A DNA stretch of 64,000 nt. It comes from Marsupella aquatica. Lineage: Eukaryota > Marchantiophyta. Below are positions 12,601-21,738 of this stretch, piece after piece. Location: positions 15,066,001 to 15,130,000 of the forward strand of contig OZ316893.1 in assembly GCA_973895155.1 (NCBI GenBank), written 5' to 3'. Below the pieces are notes generated by a model. The model was not told the origin of the DNA. It searched no databases and saw nothing but the letters and a program-made list of their open reading frames with translations. The translations under genes and the position numbers were made by a program. The number at the start of each line of letters is the position of its first letter. Position 1 is the first letter of the stretch.

Positions 12601-13946
12601 ATGAGATCTTCTCACCAGTTGCTAAGTACTCAACAATACGGCTATTTGTGTGTTTGTTGTTTTATTTGATCTACTGCTAAGTGCAGAGTTTAAGATGAAA
12701 GACTTAGGGCCAGCTAAAAAGATTTTGGGTATGGAGATCACTAGGGACTGGGAGGCTGGTAAGCTATAGTTGACGTAGAGCAATTTTGTGAGGAAGGTAA
12801 TTGCAAGGTTCAACATGGGGGATAACAAGCCAGTAAGTACCCCGTTGGTTCCACACTTCAAGTTGTCATCAGCTTTCTCTCCTACGGATGACACAGAGAA
12901 GGGGCTGATGTCAAAGGTTCCTTATGACAAGGCAGTGGGGAGTCTCATGTATTTGATGACTTGCATTAGACCTGATGTTGCCATGGCTATGGCCAAGGTG
13001 AGCAGGTACATGTCGACTCTAGGAAAGGTACACTAGGAAGCAGTGAAGTGGATTATTTGGTACTTGAAGGGTACCATGGATCATGGTCTATTGTTTGATG
13101 CACATGCTGATAATGCTAGATCATTGATGGGCTATGTAGATGCTGACTATGCACAGGATCTAGATCGGAGGAGGTCAACAACACGTTATGTGTTCACACT
13201 TGGCGGTGGATGCATAAGTTGGAGGTCTACTTTGCAAAAGTGTATTGCTCAGTCTACTACATAAGCGGAGGATGTTGCAGCAATGGAAGCAGCAAAGGAA
13301 GCGATTTGGTTGGACAGACTGATCAGTGAGATGAGATTGCCATAGGGGAATGTGAAGCTCCATTGTGATAGTCAGAGTGCACTCCACCTTGCTGTGAACC
13401 AGGTGATGGACAACAGAGTGAAGCACATCGACGTCAGGTATCATTTTATCAGGTAGGTTGTGTTTGATAATATGTTTGAGCTAGTCAAGATTGGCGGTAA
13501 ACTCAACCTGGCTGACGCTTTTACCAAAGTGATTCCTGTTAGATATTGCTCTAGTCTTGTGACTCATGAGCTAACTACAGTTAGTCTAACTCGGGTTAGG
13601 ACTTAGCTAATGTTAGCGGTAGTGCTGGTGTGCATATAGCCAGGGCTGATGCCAAACCCTGGTGGAACTTAGGCTCATTGTTACGGAGCTAGTTGAGAGA
13701 TAGGGAGAGCTTGTGTTGTGGATACTTGGTATGGCCGGTCAGCCTAGAGTGCAGTAAAGCTCTTGTGTGTTCCCGTGGACGTAGCCTCATGTGGAGGTGA
13801 ACCACGTATCTCTCTATGTCGACTATTGTGCATTAGATGGTTCATGGGCTTGCCGTTGCGAATATCGTCTATGCTCAACAATTCCTTTGGAGAGTTTTTC
13901 TAGACACCGTGATGCGTTGCAGGTTTTGCAATTGTCTCACAAGTAG
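9695..13946 (+). pseudogene. copia gag-pol, multiply broken
   Basis: The domains read in order across frames. Gag starts at ATG 9695 and contains KYDGRSNYLLWEKQVKGVLY. The CCHC knuckle begins CWKCN near 10588 and is broken by a 17-bp duplication. The GAG-pre-integrase zinc region (LWHSRLGHMS, then CEHCILEKQ) lies at about 11110-11230. The integrase core has RSDNGGEY and NGVVERLNQTL near 11500-11640. RT begins near 12440 (NKWIYKLN, SPVAKYSTIRLF), then jumps at about 12650 to KMKDLGPAKKILGMEI, so the catalytic YVDD segment is missing. RNase H includes LHCDSQSALHLAVNQ and ends LADAFTKVIP. The last 20 codons (LESFSRHRDALQVLQLSHK) continue after the nested LTR, with TAG at 13944. In-frame stops include 11395-11460 and 13035. 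Confidence 0.9.
13537..13880 (+). repeat. Solo LTR, family B, nested in copia 1 pol
   Basis: A 344-bp LTR beginning TGTTAGATATTGC and ending CTCAACA. Its perfect 5-bp target duplication is ATTCC at 13532-13536 and 13881-13885. It interrupts the copia reading frame within FTKVIP/LESFSRH. No PBS or internal sequence is present, so it arose by LTR-LTR recombination after insertion. Confidence 0.93.
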
Positions 13947-14123
13947 GGTTACTTAACATTTGTGTAGATACTGAGATATGCTCTTGCTCATTCCTTGTAT
14001 CTAGGCTACGACTTAGTTCAGGTCTACTCTCGTATAAAGAGGGAAAAACCAATCTTGTTTTTCTTTCCAGAACTTCCCGCTGAGCAAATATATTGGTAGC
14101 AGTTTTTACCCTCCCCTAGACTA

Positions 14124-14139
14124 GAGTCAAGGGGGAGAT
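14124..14139 (+). promoter_or_regulatory. Polypurine tract of copia 1
   Basis: AGTCAAGGGGGAGAT immediately precedes the 3' LTR and matches the expected plus-strand primer. Confidence 0.8.
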
Positions 14140-14488
14140 TGTTAGGATTTACTCTTAGGTCTAGAGTTACAACTGTACCGTAGTTAAGGCTATTAACCTT
14201 AAGCACAAATTTGGTTAGGTTAGTCATGCTGTGCACACTCTATAACCAAGCGATGTTTGCTTGGAGAGTGGGAACTCAGGCTCATTGTTATGGAGCTAGT
14301 TGAGAGATAGAGAGAGCTTGCGTTGTGAATGTTTGGTATGGCCGGTCGGCCTAGAATGCAATAAAGCTCATATATGTTCCCGTGGACGTAGCCTCATGTG
14401 GAGGTGAACCACGTATCTCTCTGTGTCGACTCTTGTGTGCATTGGATGGTTCATGGGCTTGCCGTTGTGATTGTGTCTATGCTCAACA
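14140..14488 (+). repeat. 3' LTR of copia element 1
   Basis: A 349-bp LTR starting TGTTAGG and ending CTCAACA. It is similar to the 5' LTR but with many scattered differences, indicating an old insertion. Confidence 0.9.
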
Positions 14489-14493
14489 ATTAT

Positions 14494-15048
14494 GGTAGGA
14501 GAACTCCCTTGTTGTTTGATTATGGTGATATTTTTCATAATCATGAGATGGATCTAAATGTGTCATTGTACACCTTGGCCAACCCATCACTCTCCCAACA
14601 CCTTGCATACAGCTTCAAATCCAGTTGCCAAGTCTTTTGAATTTTGTTGTCTTTTTGTATTGTTAGTGCATTTCTAAGACTCAGTTAAGGTAGACTGGGC
14701 TTCTATTCACTTTGTGGTTCACTCATACATTGACACATAGGCACTTTTCTTGGAGGATTATATCTCATTAACATAGTCAACATAAATATACAGTCTGCTA
14801 GAAGATTGTTTTTGCCAGTTTGGTAGTTGTGTATACACTATGCTGTCAATATGCGCAGTACAATCCATTTTATGAGCGTCTGACAACCTTAATGTAATGC
14901 TAAGGCTGGGTCACTCATCCCCTTATGGGACATTTAGTCTCCCCTATACGGTCTCCAATCCCCACACACACTAATCAACCATATTTGGTAAACTATAACA
15001 TCCCATAAAGGGAAAGTAGCCCACCTTAACCTTATACATAATGATTGC
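14494..15048. other. Intergenic, nothing recognised
   Basis: Short ORFs only, with no domain or repeat family recognised. Confidence 0.4.
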
Positions 15049-15054
15049 TAGTTA

Positions 15055-15781
15055 CACTGTTCACCGTAATTAGTGTGAGTAACACTAATTTGAGAGTGCC
15101 CATTTTTGGGGTCTACTCGCAAACTAGTGTTAGTCACTAATTTCAAGCAAACACTAATTCCGCGTGCGCCAAATAGTGTTACGTAACACTAATTTGTGTG
15201 TACGCAATCTAGTGTTATGTAACACTAATTCACGTGACTTTTTGACTCATATCACATGGCACCAGAATGACAGGACTTCAAGAATGACAGGACTTCAAGT
15301 GTTCTTGGCAACCAGGCCTCTCATCACAAGCTCTTTGTTAGGGTATTCAATTGTCACTCTCATTCAAGCTAACATTGATTGATGAGCACAATGTGAGCTG
15401 ACAAAAAAAGATCCCTAATAGATGTTTTAGCCTCCATGACTATAGAGCTCTCTGCACCTCCAAATGCTCTATTATTTGATGGGAAATAAAATCTCCAAAA
15501 ATGATTGCACAAGGGAGTAAATGTTGCAGAGCCCCCAAATCCCTAATAGATACTCTAGCCCTCCATGACTACCTTTCACCTCCAGATGATCTACACTAAT
15601 ATGTTGAAACAAAACATTTGAATTAAACCTCAATAAATTATTTTTTTGAAATCTACATCTATTAGTGTTATTTTTGCTTTAGGATCAAGTGCACATAAAT
15701 TAGTGTTTAGTAACACTAATTTTGATATAACACTAATGATATAACACTAATTTGATACAACACTAATTAAGATGAACAGTG
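15055..15781. mobile_element. Non-autonomous TIR transposon (MITE-like)
   Basis: The ends are inverted repeats of about 26 bp (CACTGTTCA at the left, TGAACAGTG at the right, extending into TTAATTAGTGT). A perfect 6-bp duplication TAGTTA occurs at 15049-15054 and 15782-15787. The two flanks of the interior hold a dozen or so copies of TTAGTGTTA / TAACACTAA in both orientations, including the exact 18-bp palindrome TAGTGTTACGTAACACTA at 15174-15191. There is no coding capacity. CACTG ends and subterminal arrays recall CACTA/EnSpm elements, but a 6-bp duplication is unusual for them, so I do not assign a superfamily. Confidence 0.8.
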
Positions 15782-15787
15782 TAGTTA

Positions 15788-16318
15788 GTTAGCCAAAGAA
15801 AAGCCCTGCGGGGCTCAGGGTAATCACATCACACATCAAAATGTATGGTGTTCACATTTATCATGGTACGGAGAGGAGACCCAAAATTGACTTGTACGGA
15901 GAGTAGACCCAAAATTGACTTTTACCAGCCAGGTTTAGCTAGGGACTGCGTTCACTACCGAAGTCGGGTTTTTCCTGGTAAGATTTGAATGTTTTTCGTG
16001 TTTGCTGGCACGCCGCAATTCGCACCGACGCTGGCTACAGGTCACAAATTTCTCTAGGGATCCTGCAAACACCCCGCAATTCGCACCGACGCTGGCTACA
16101 GGTCACAAATTTCTCAAGGGATGCTGAAGTGAAAGAGAGGACTACCATAGCTACAAGCTCATGGCACAGATAGCCCAACTTCATGCCACAGCGCCATGAA
16201 GCTATTGTAGCAATCAGTGGCGCGACAGGAAGTTGGATGATCGAAAGCTGATTGACAAACAAGAGGAAAACAAGAGGACAAACAAAAGGACAAACAAAAG
16301 GACAAACAGTAGGGCACT
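15788..16318. repeat. Upstream region of the TYW2 gene with tandem duplications
   Basis: A roughly 62-bp unit (GCAATTCGCACCGACGCTGG...) is present twice at about 16013-16125. A 12-13-bp unit based on AAAAGGACAAAC is repeated three to four times at about 16257-16309. At 15838-15920 the phrase GACCCAAAATTGACTT also occurs twice. I looked for TYW3-like coding here and found none. Confidence 0.6.
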
Positions 16319-16333
16319 GTGTTGCGTCCATGT

Positions 16334-18832
16334 ATGCGGTCCGAGAAGGTTCTGAGCTTCAAGACAAGGTATAGGAATTCGAAAGAGATGACGTCAGAAC
16401 TGCGAAACCAGCTCTCTTCAATTGAAAAGAGGCAATCGAAGATTCTTGCGAAGACCAGCCATCTTGAGACGCATTTTGGTGTGGAAAATGTTGTTTTACA
16501 AGACCAGAAAAAGTCTTTCAGCTCCACAGCATTGGGCCAGCCTGATGACTTGTGCGGTTCACTTGCTGCTATCCCCATAGTCTCAGGTGCGGCACTGAAA
16601 CTGCTGTTCCGATGGGGACACTCTGCGTGTTCAAGAGGGGATTTCCATGTAATCGTTTTTGCAGGATACGGTGGGTCTGAGAGGCATGCACGGCTGAATG
16701 ACATTCTCGAGCTGGATGTTAGAGATGGCTGTGTACGGTCTTTGGCAGCAAGTGGCACACCAGCTCCAATCATGGCACATACAGCTTCAGCGGTTGGTCA
16801 TAGCATGATCGTTATTGGGGGCAGAAGGTCCCCTACTTGCATTCTCAATACAGTCTGTATCCTTGATTTGAAAACCCTTGAGTGGAAGCTCCCTGAAGTC
16901 AGGGGTGTAGAGTTCCCTCCCAGACATCGCCACGCTGCAGCAGTGGTTGGTTCGAACGTCTTTGTGCACGGGGGTCTCACTGGCACACAGATACTTGGAG
17001 ATTTGTACATGTTGGACACGACTTCCTGGATGTGGTCTGTAGTTTCCTGTCAAGGCAAGCTACCATCTCCCCGCTTCTCCCATTCTCTAGTAGCCGTTGG
17101 AGGTAAACTTTACATCTTTGGTGGCAGGGGAAGGAATGCAGCTTATGGGGACTTGCATGTGTTGGATCTTGAGACCCTCGTGTGGTCTGAAGCAGAGGTG
17201 AAGGGTTTGCCTCCTTCCCCCAGGTATTCACACACTATGACAGTTGTGGGCCACTATGTTTTGGTTATTGGTGGATGCCCCATTACTACGCAGGGACCAG
17301 GTCTTGTTTCCCTTGATCTTCTCAGTATGAGTTGGGTTAGAACGTCAATTTTTTGGCCCAGTGACATCTTACTGGTTAGACACAGTGCAGTTGTTGTAGG
17401 TGAGTCTCTTCTTCTAGTTGGAGGAGGCGCAGCTTGCTTTGCGTTTGGAACCAATTTTAGCCCAACTCTTGTGATCAAACTGGAGCCATTTCTCCGTCAT
17501 TTCACATACCCCGAGACTCCTTTTGAATTTATACAGTCAAAAGAGTTACCTCCAGAGGTCTGTGGAACCGAGAAGGAGGAGATTGTCAGTTGGGTTTTGA
17601 AGGTAGACAAGGATAAAGCCAAGGTGGCCAAAGACGCTTTGAAACTGCTGAAGTGGTTGGACCCAAGCAGGAAGTCAAGAGAGATTGATAAAAATAAAAA
17701 TGTCGCTTTTCCAATCTTAGAAATAGCTGTCCCATTGCTGAAAAGTGCACACTTAGATAAGGTTGATCCCGACCATCAAGCAAGTGCTTCAAATGAAAGT
17801 GACAAGTGTCCAACTGATCTTGCTCTGGGGAAGTTATTTGACTGTGGCGTTGAGTTACAGAAATTGGAAATGCCGCCAGTAAGTAGGCACGACAGCAGTC
17901 CTAGAGTTTCTCTCCAAACATCTATCTCCGCGTTGCTGGAGCAAAATGGCATGGCTCTATCTCTAGTGGAAGAACTGCCGAAAAGATGGGAGCGGCTTGG
18001 CGACATGATTGTACTTCCCTCAGGGTCGTTGAACAGCCCTGTGTGGTCCTCACTCGGTGAAAATTTGTGGAGAACTATTGCATTTTCTTTTGGTGCAAGC
18101 CGGTTAGGGCGGCAGGCGCCAATTGCCTCAACTGGAACAAGAGATAGTCAGCTCCAATTTCTATATGGGCTTGATGGATGGGTTGAACATCGAGAAAATG
18201 GGATTCTATACTGCTTTGATGCCTTGAAGTGCATGTTTTCATCCGGAAACGTGTCTGATAAACTTCGTGTAGCGAACATGCGGTGCCGAGGTGCAACAGT
18301 GGTCGATCTATTCGCTGGTATTGGATATTATGTCTTACCATTTTTACTCAAGGCAGATGCGCAGAAAGTGTTCGCTTGTGAATGGAATCCCAATGCCATT
18401 GTTGCTCTACGCCACAACTTAGCTGTGAATGACGTTGAAGCCAAGTGTGAGGTGCTTGAAGGGGACAACCGAATCACTGCTCCTAAAGGCGTGGCTGATA
18501 TTGTGAGCCTTGGGCTTCTCCCAAGCAGTGAAGGCAGTTGGCCCGTGGCCGTCAAGGCTTTGAGGCCTGAAGGGGGCATCCTACTGGTTCACGGAAATGT
18601 GAAGGGTACTGATGAGAAGGTTTGGATTGAATATCTTCTGAAGTCAATATCAACTCTAGCTGCCTCTTTAGGACGTGCATGGGAGATATCTCTTGTTCAT
18701 TTTGAAAGAGTAAAGTGGTATGCCCCACACATTCGACACGTTGTGGCTGACGTTTGCTGCAAAGAAGCTCTTGGTGTCCCTCAAGTTGTTAAGAGTGCAA
18801 CAGATACAACACGAGAACTTCATTTGCTGTAA
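16334..18832 (+). CDS. TYW2: Kelch-TYW2 wybutosine synthesis protein
   Basis: An uninterrupted 832-residue frame from ATG 16334 (open from 16319). Residues about 90-400 form six Kelch-type repeats (VIVFAGYGG, MIVIGGR, VFVHGG, LYIFGGRGRN, YVLVIGG, LLLVGGG). Residues about 540-815 are a TYW2/Trm5-class SAM domain: YGLDGWVEHRENGILY, VVDLFAGIGYYVLPFLLKA, FACEWNPNAIVALRHNL, EGDNRITAPKGVAD, LLPSSEGSWPVA and KWYAPHIRHVVADV. TYW2 transfers the 3-amino-3-carboxypropyl group of SAM to the yW-86 base at position 37 of tRNA-Phe. In Arabidopsis one protein fuses TYW3, Kelch and TYW2. The TYW3 part is not visible here, so either it lies on distant exons or is absent. Its 3' end is convergent with the IPK1 relic. 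Confidence 0.92.
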   Translation: MRSEKVLSFKTRYRNSKEMTSELRNQLSSIEKRQSKILAKTSHLETHFGVENVVLQDQKKSFSSTALGQPDDLCGSLAAIPIVSGAALKLLFRWGHSACSRGDFHVIVFAGYGGSERHARLNDILELDVRDGCVRSLAASGTPAPIMAHTASAVGHSMIVIGGRRSPTCILNTVCILDLKTLEWKLPEVRGVEFPPRHRHAAAVVGSNVFVHGGLTGTQILGDLYMLDTTSWMWSVVSCQGKLPSPRFSHSLVAVGGKLYIFGGRGRNAAYGDLHVLDLETLVWSEAEVKGLPPSPRYSHTMTVVGHYVLVIGGCPITTQGPGLVSLDLLSMSWVRTSIFWPSDILLVRHSAVVVGESLLLVGGGAACFAFGTNFSPTLVIKLEPFLRHFTYPETPFEFIQSKELPPEVCGTEKEEIVSWVLKVDKDKAKVAKDALKLLKWLDPSRKSREIDKNKNVAFPILEIAVPLLKSAHLDKVDPDHQASASNESDKCPTDLALGKLFDCGVELQKLEMPPVSRHDSSPRVSLQTSISALLEQNGMALSLVEELPKRWERLGDMIVLPSGSLNSPVWSSLGENLWRTIAFSFGASRLGRQAPIASTGTRDSQLQFLYGLDGWVEHRENGILYCFDALKCMFSSGNVSDKLRVANMRCRGATVVDLFAGIGYYVLPFLLKADAQKVFACEWNPNAIVALRHNLAVNDVEAKCEVLEGDNRITAPKGVADIVSLGLLPSSEGSWPVAVKALRPEGGILLVHGNVKGTDEKVWIEYLLKSISTLAASLGRAWEISLVHFERVKWYAPHIRHVVADVCCKEALGVPQVVKSATDTTRELHLL

Positions 18833-19099
18833 ATGCAATATAATTTCCATGCCATCTGTGTCGCAGTGGGAATGGTTTCGGTAGATAGTCAATACAATCA
18901 TATCTGTGATGTTCTTACCCAAGCACGATGAAGTTACCATGTAATATGGTCTATAAACAGCTCGGTTTGCTGGGAAAAGGTGTATCGGTGAGACTGACAG
19001 ATTGACAGCCGGACAAACGTAAGCCTCCCGCACAAGAACATGATAAGCAAATCTTTTAACTGGTCGTGAAACGTCGAAGTTATCGATTAATGTTAACGA

Positions 19100-21738
19100 A
19101 GTAACTTCGACTATTTCTCGGTCAAGCTTTAAGTAGTACCTCATCTTCTTCATTCGTTGGAGATAAAGGTCCAACAACAAAATCTGCAACACGCATATAT
19201 AGCAGAAGGAAATGATTTTCTACCAGTCAAAGTACTCGAGAACAAATTAGACCACTCGGAAAAAATTAATCTACTTTAGTAAGATCAAAATGTATCATAA
19301 TTGAATTTACTGCCACATACCTTCTGTACATGCAATCTGTCCGAAGATCTGATAATATTTGCATTCTGCATACCAGAACTATCCGTATTCCTTAGATTCA
19401 AGGGCTGTAAACTCACAACAATCTTTGGCAGTGGTCGATATCAAGAAGTCCCCGAGGATCTTTGGGCAATCCTCTAGTGATGTGAAGGATGAAATAGTTT
19501 GCTTTTCAGAGAGCTGCAAAATTTCATTTCGATAATTGTGTTTCTGCCGGAATTTTCTCAGGTCCTCTGTGCCCTTCCCCTGTAGAACATATTTCATCTG
19601 TCCTTGAACTTTCAGGTAAACTTTCTTGATAGCTCAAAAGTATGTAGTGTGCCTGGACAGCACCTTTAACGTCATAATAATCCAGCTTTTGTACAAGGAG
19701 TAACTTATGGAGAATGTCACTCTTCAACAGCAAATCAGTTACAAGCTTCTGACAGGCTTGCACTCGTTCACCAGCTTGGGCAGACACAAATCCTTCCAAA
19801 ACATCATCAAAGTGGACAATGGAAAGTTCGTCACTCCTGGATGCACCAAAAATTTCTTCGCCATTTAAAATATGCGGAGGTTGTTCTGTGGGGTTTCAAA
19901 AAGAGCTCCAATTGCTTCGAGAATCCAATCGCTGGTACCAGACAAGAGGTCCAAGGGTTCGTACTTGTTTATTTGTTTAATCTGTTGGGTAGGTGGCGAG
20001 TGCAAGTAGCAGTAACACTTAAAAACTAAGACGGCAAAAGATTTAAATCAACATACTCAGACTAAACAAATCCTGGAGACCTCTTGTGCGTTACCGGCAA
20101 TAGAGCGTATCATTTCGTTGGTAAAACTTCAGTGGTTGATGCGTAAAGCGAGATAACCTTTTTTTAATCTATCCCTCCTCTTCATGTAGCAGAAACCCAC
20201 ATTTAGACTGCGGTTCACTAAGCAAAGAAGATGCCGTGCCAGGATAAGGGAGCCGTGCCGAGGAACCTTCAAAATCGATTCCAGCTGCACCGTGCAACCT
20301 TTCAGAATCTCGACCACTTCAAGAATTATTTTGGTCAAAACAGTAAACAGTTGAATCTATATTTCCAAATAATCCAATTCCTTGCTTTCATTTTTTAGTT
20401 AAACATTTTGCTCCGAGAGAACTGCCTACTGAAACCTCTAGGATGGACCAAACGATGGGCCGAATTCAGAACATTCTGTGGTAAATGAACCCTGCGTTTA
20501 GATTTGATCTCCTGCACGTTTTGTTGTCTCCTTAACGAACACGTTCGTCCATTTGCAAAACTTCTTCCATGAAATTAAAGTCTTTGCCAGCAAGATTAGA
20601 TGAAGATGTTTGTTTTATGCGTATGCATAATCCTGTAGGCAAATCTCGGATAATCATGCGACCTGCGTGTCCTAGGCGCCGCAATTCATGAATTCTACTC
20701 AAGGAGAACTGAGAAGTTTCCAAAAGATCGAATTGGAAAACGTAGGTACAACTACTCGATCTTGAGCTCCACCAATATGGTGGCAAGGGAATCTTGCACA
20801 ATGCCTGCATAAAAGCATAAATCAGCATTTTAGAAGATGATAAATCCTTCTACAATAAATGCACTCGATTCCAAAGTATGCAACGTCGGATGAACATCAA
20901 TATGGGAAGAACAACTGGATCTGTTACCTTCACTAACCTGCAGGAGTTGAAAAGCACGTGTGATCATAAATTAGCAGGCCGATGCCGGTCAAGGACTCCA
21001 GCGAACCACTCTCCACCCTCCACGAAGGACGCATGTGTCTCTAGTGCTTCTATGCAAGAACTCCCCATGTGTCTGCACATGGGGAGGGTGCAATTGAAAC
21101 CTGATTTCGGGCTTAAATAAGAGCAGCAACAAAAGTGAATTTCACGTTAAAACTCACGGTAGATGGGGAGACAAAGATTCATACCCAAGGATCCACATGC
21201 TCATCTCCAAATAGTGGGCGAAGCACTCTCGACCATAAAAATGGTTTAGCTCAGCAATGGTCGTGGCAGAGACCAAATCAGGCCACTCAGCCCAAACTTT
21301 CTGCTCCTCTCTGCTAGTGCCCATTCACATTTGATAGCACTGCCCACGCTTTTATCATTTGAAGAGACTTCCCAGTCTGCACCCCCGAAACGTTGCCATA
21401 ATTGAACTCAAAACATCTGACAGTTCTGTTTCAAACAACAAGCATTGGTTGTTTTACACCATAATAGAATCGGTTGAACAATTACCCAAAGAAGAGCCGG
21501 ACCAGGTTAGCTATGCTTAATCGTAAGGCTACGACAAGAGCAACCGATAGATAGAATGGAAAATGAATTTAAGGTCAAGTCACTTATGGCAGCAGCCTAA
21601 AAGAATGCGAACAGCAGAAAGGGCGAGATATAAAGACTACCAGCTCAGGATCATCACGGTACACCAAGAGTCCAGGACAATATTTGCAGCACCCTCGCCT
21701 CTGTAGTGCCAACTCTAAGCGTCCCATAATTCTTTCAT
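19100..21738 (-). pseudogene. IPK1: Inositol-pentakisphosphate 2-kinase (IPK1), broken copy
   Basis: Family segments occur in the right order on the minus strand: start MKELWDA at 21738, YRGEGAANIVL near 21680-21710, YRDDPELV, GSLILARHLL near 20230-20260, SKCGFLLHEEEG and SRFTHQPLKFY near 20110-20200, EGFVSAQAGERVQACQKL and LVQKLDYYDVKGAVQAHY at 19650-19799, DFLISTTAKDC near 19420-19470, and LLLDLYLQRMKKMRYYLKLD from 19183. IPK1 phosphorylates InsP5 to phytate (InsP6). Damage: TAG at codon 8 (21715-21717), a frame change after GEGAANIVL, another between LILARHLL and SKCGF, an in-frame TAG after HEEEG, and further frame changes near 19610 and 19400. The tail does not end at a sensible stop and runs toward TYW2. 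Exon borders between 20340 and 21640 are not resolved. A bad assembly is the alternative. Confidence 0.7.
21061..21086. other. Perfect hairpin
   Basis: An 11-bp stem (CTCCCCATGTG / CACATGGGGAG) closes a four-base TCTG loop. It is not followed by a T run and lies in non-coding sequence near the 5' part of the IPK1 relic. Confidence 0.5.

Larger units (their letters stand above)
7721..14493 (+). mobile_element. Ty1/copia retrotransposon 1, defective, with nested solo LTR
   Basis: The complete outline is LTR, PBS, leader, gag-pol, polypurine tract and LTR, with the pol order typical of copia (integrase before RT). The leader from 8085 to 9694 is unusually long and carries a GC-rich island at about 8805-9310. 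The coding part has several stops and frameshifts, the RT core is deleted near 12650, and a 344-bp solo LTR of another family sits at 13537-13880. It cannot be autonomous. Confidence 0.9.

Noticed and set aside
15040-15800. CRISPR-like array of short repeats
   Set aside because: Repeats occur in both orientations with irregular spacing and lie between terminal inverted repeats with a target duplication; this is a transposon.
16159-16773. 204-aa minus-strand ORF over the start of the TYW2 gene
   Set aside because: It lies antisense to a strongly supported coding frame and has no recognisable domain.
20532-20828. 98-aa minus ORF as an IPK1 exon
   Set aside because: Located within the IPK1 relic and bounded by a plausible acceptor, but I could not match it to any IPK1 segment, so it is not claimed as an exon.
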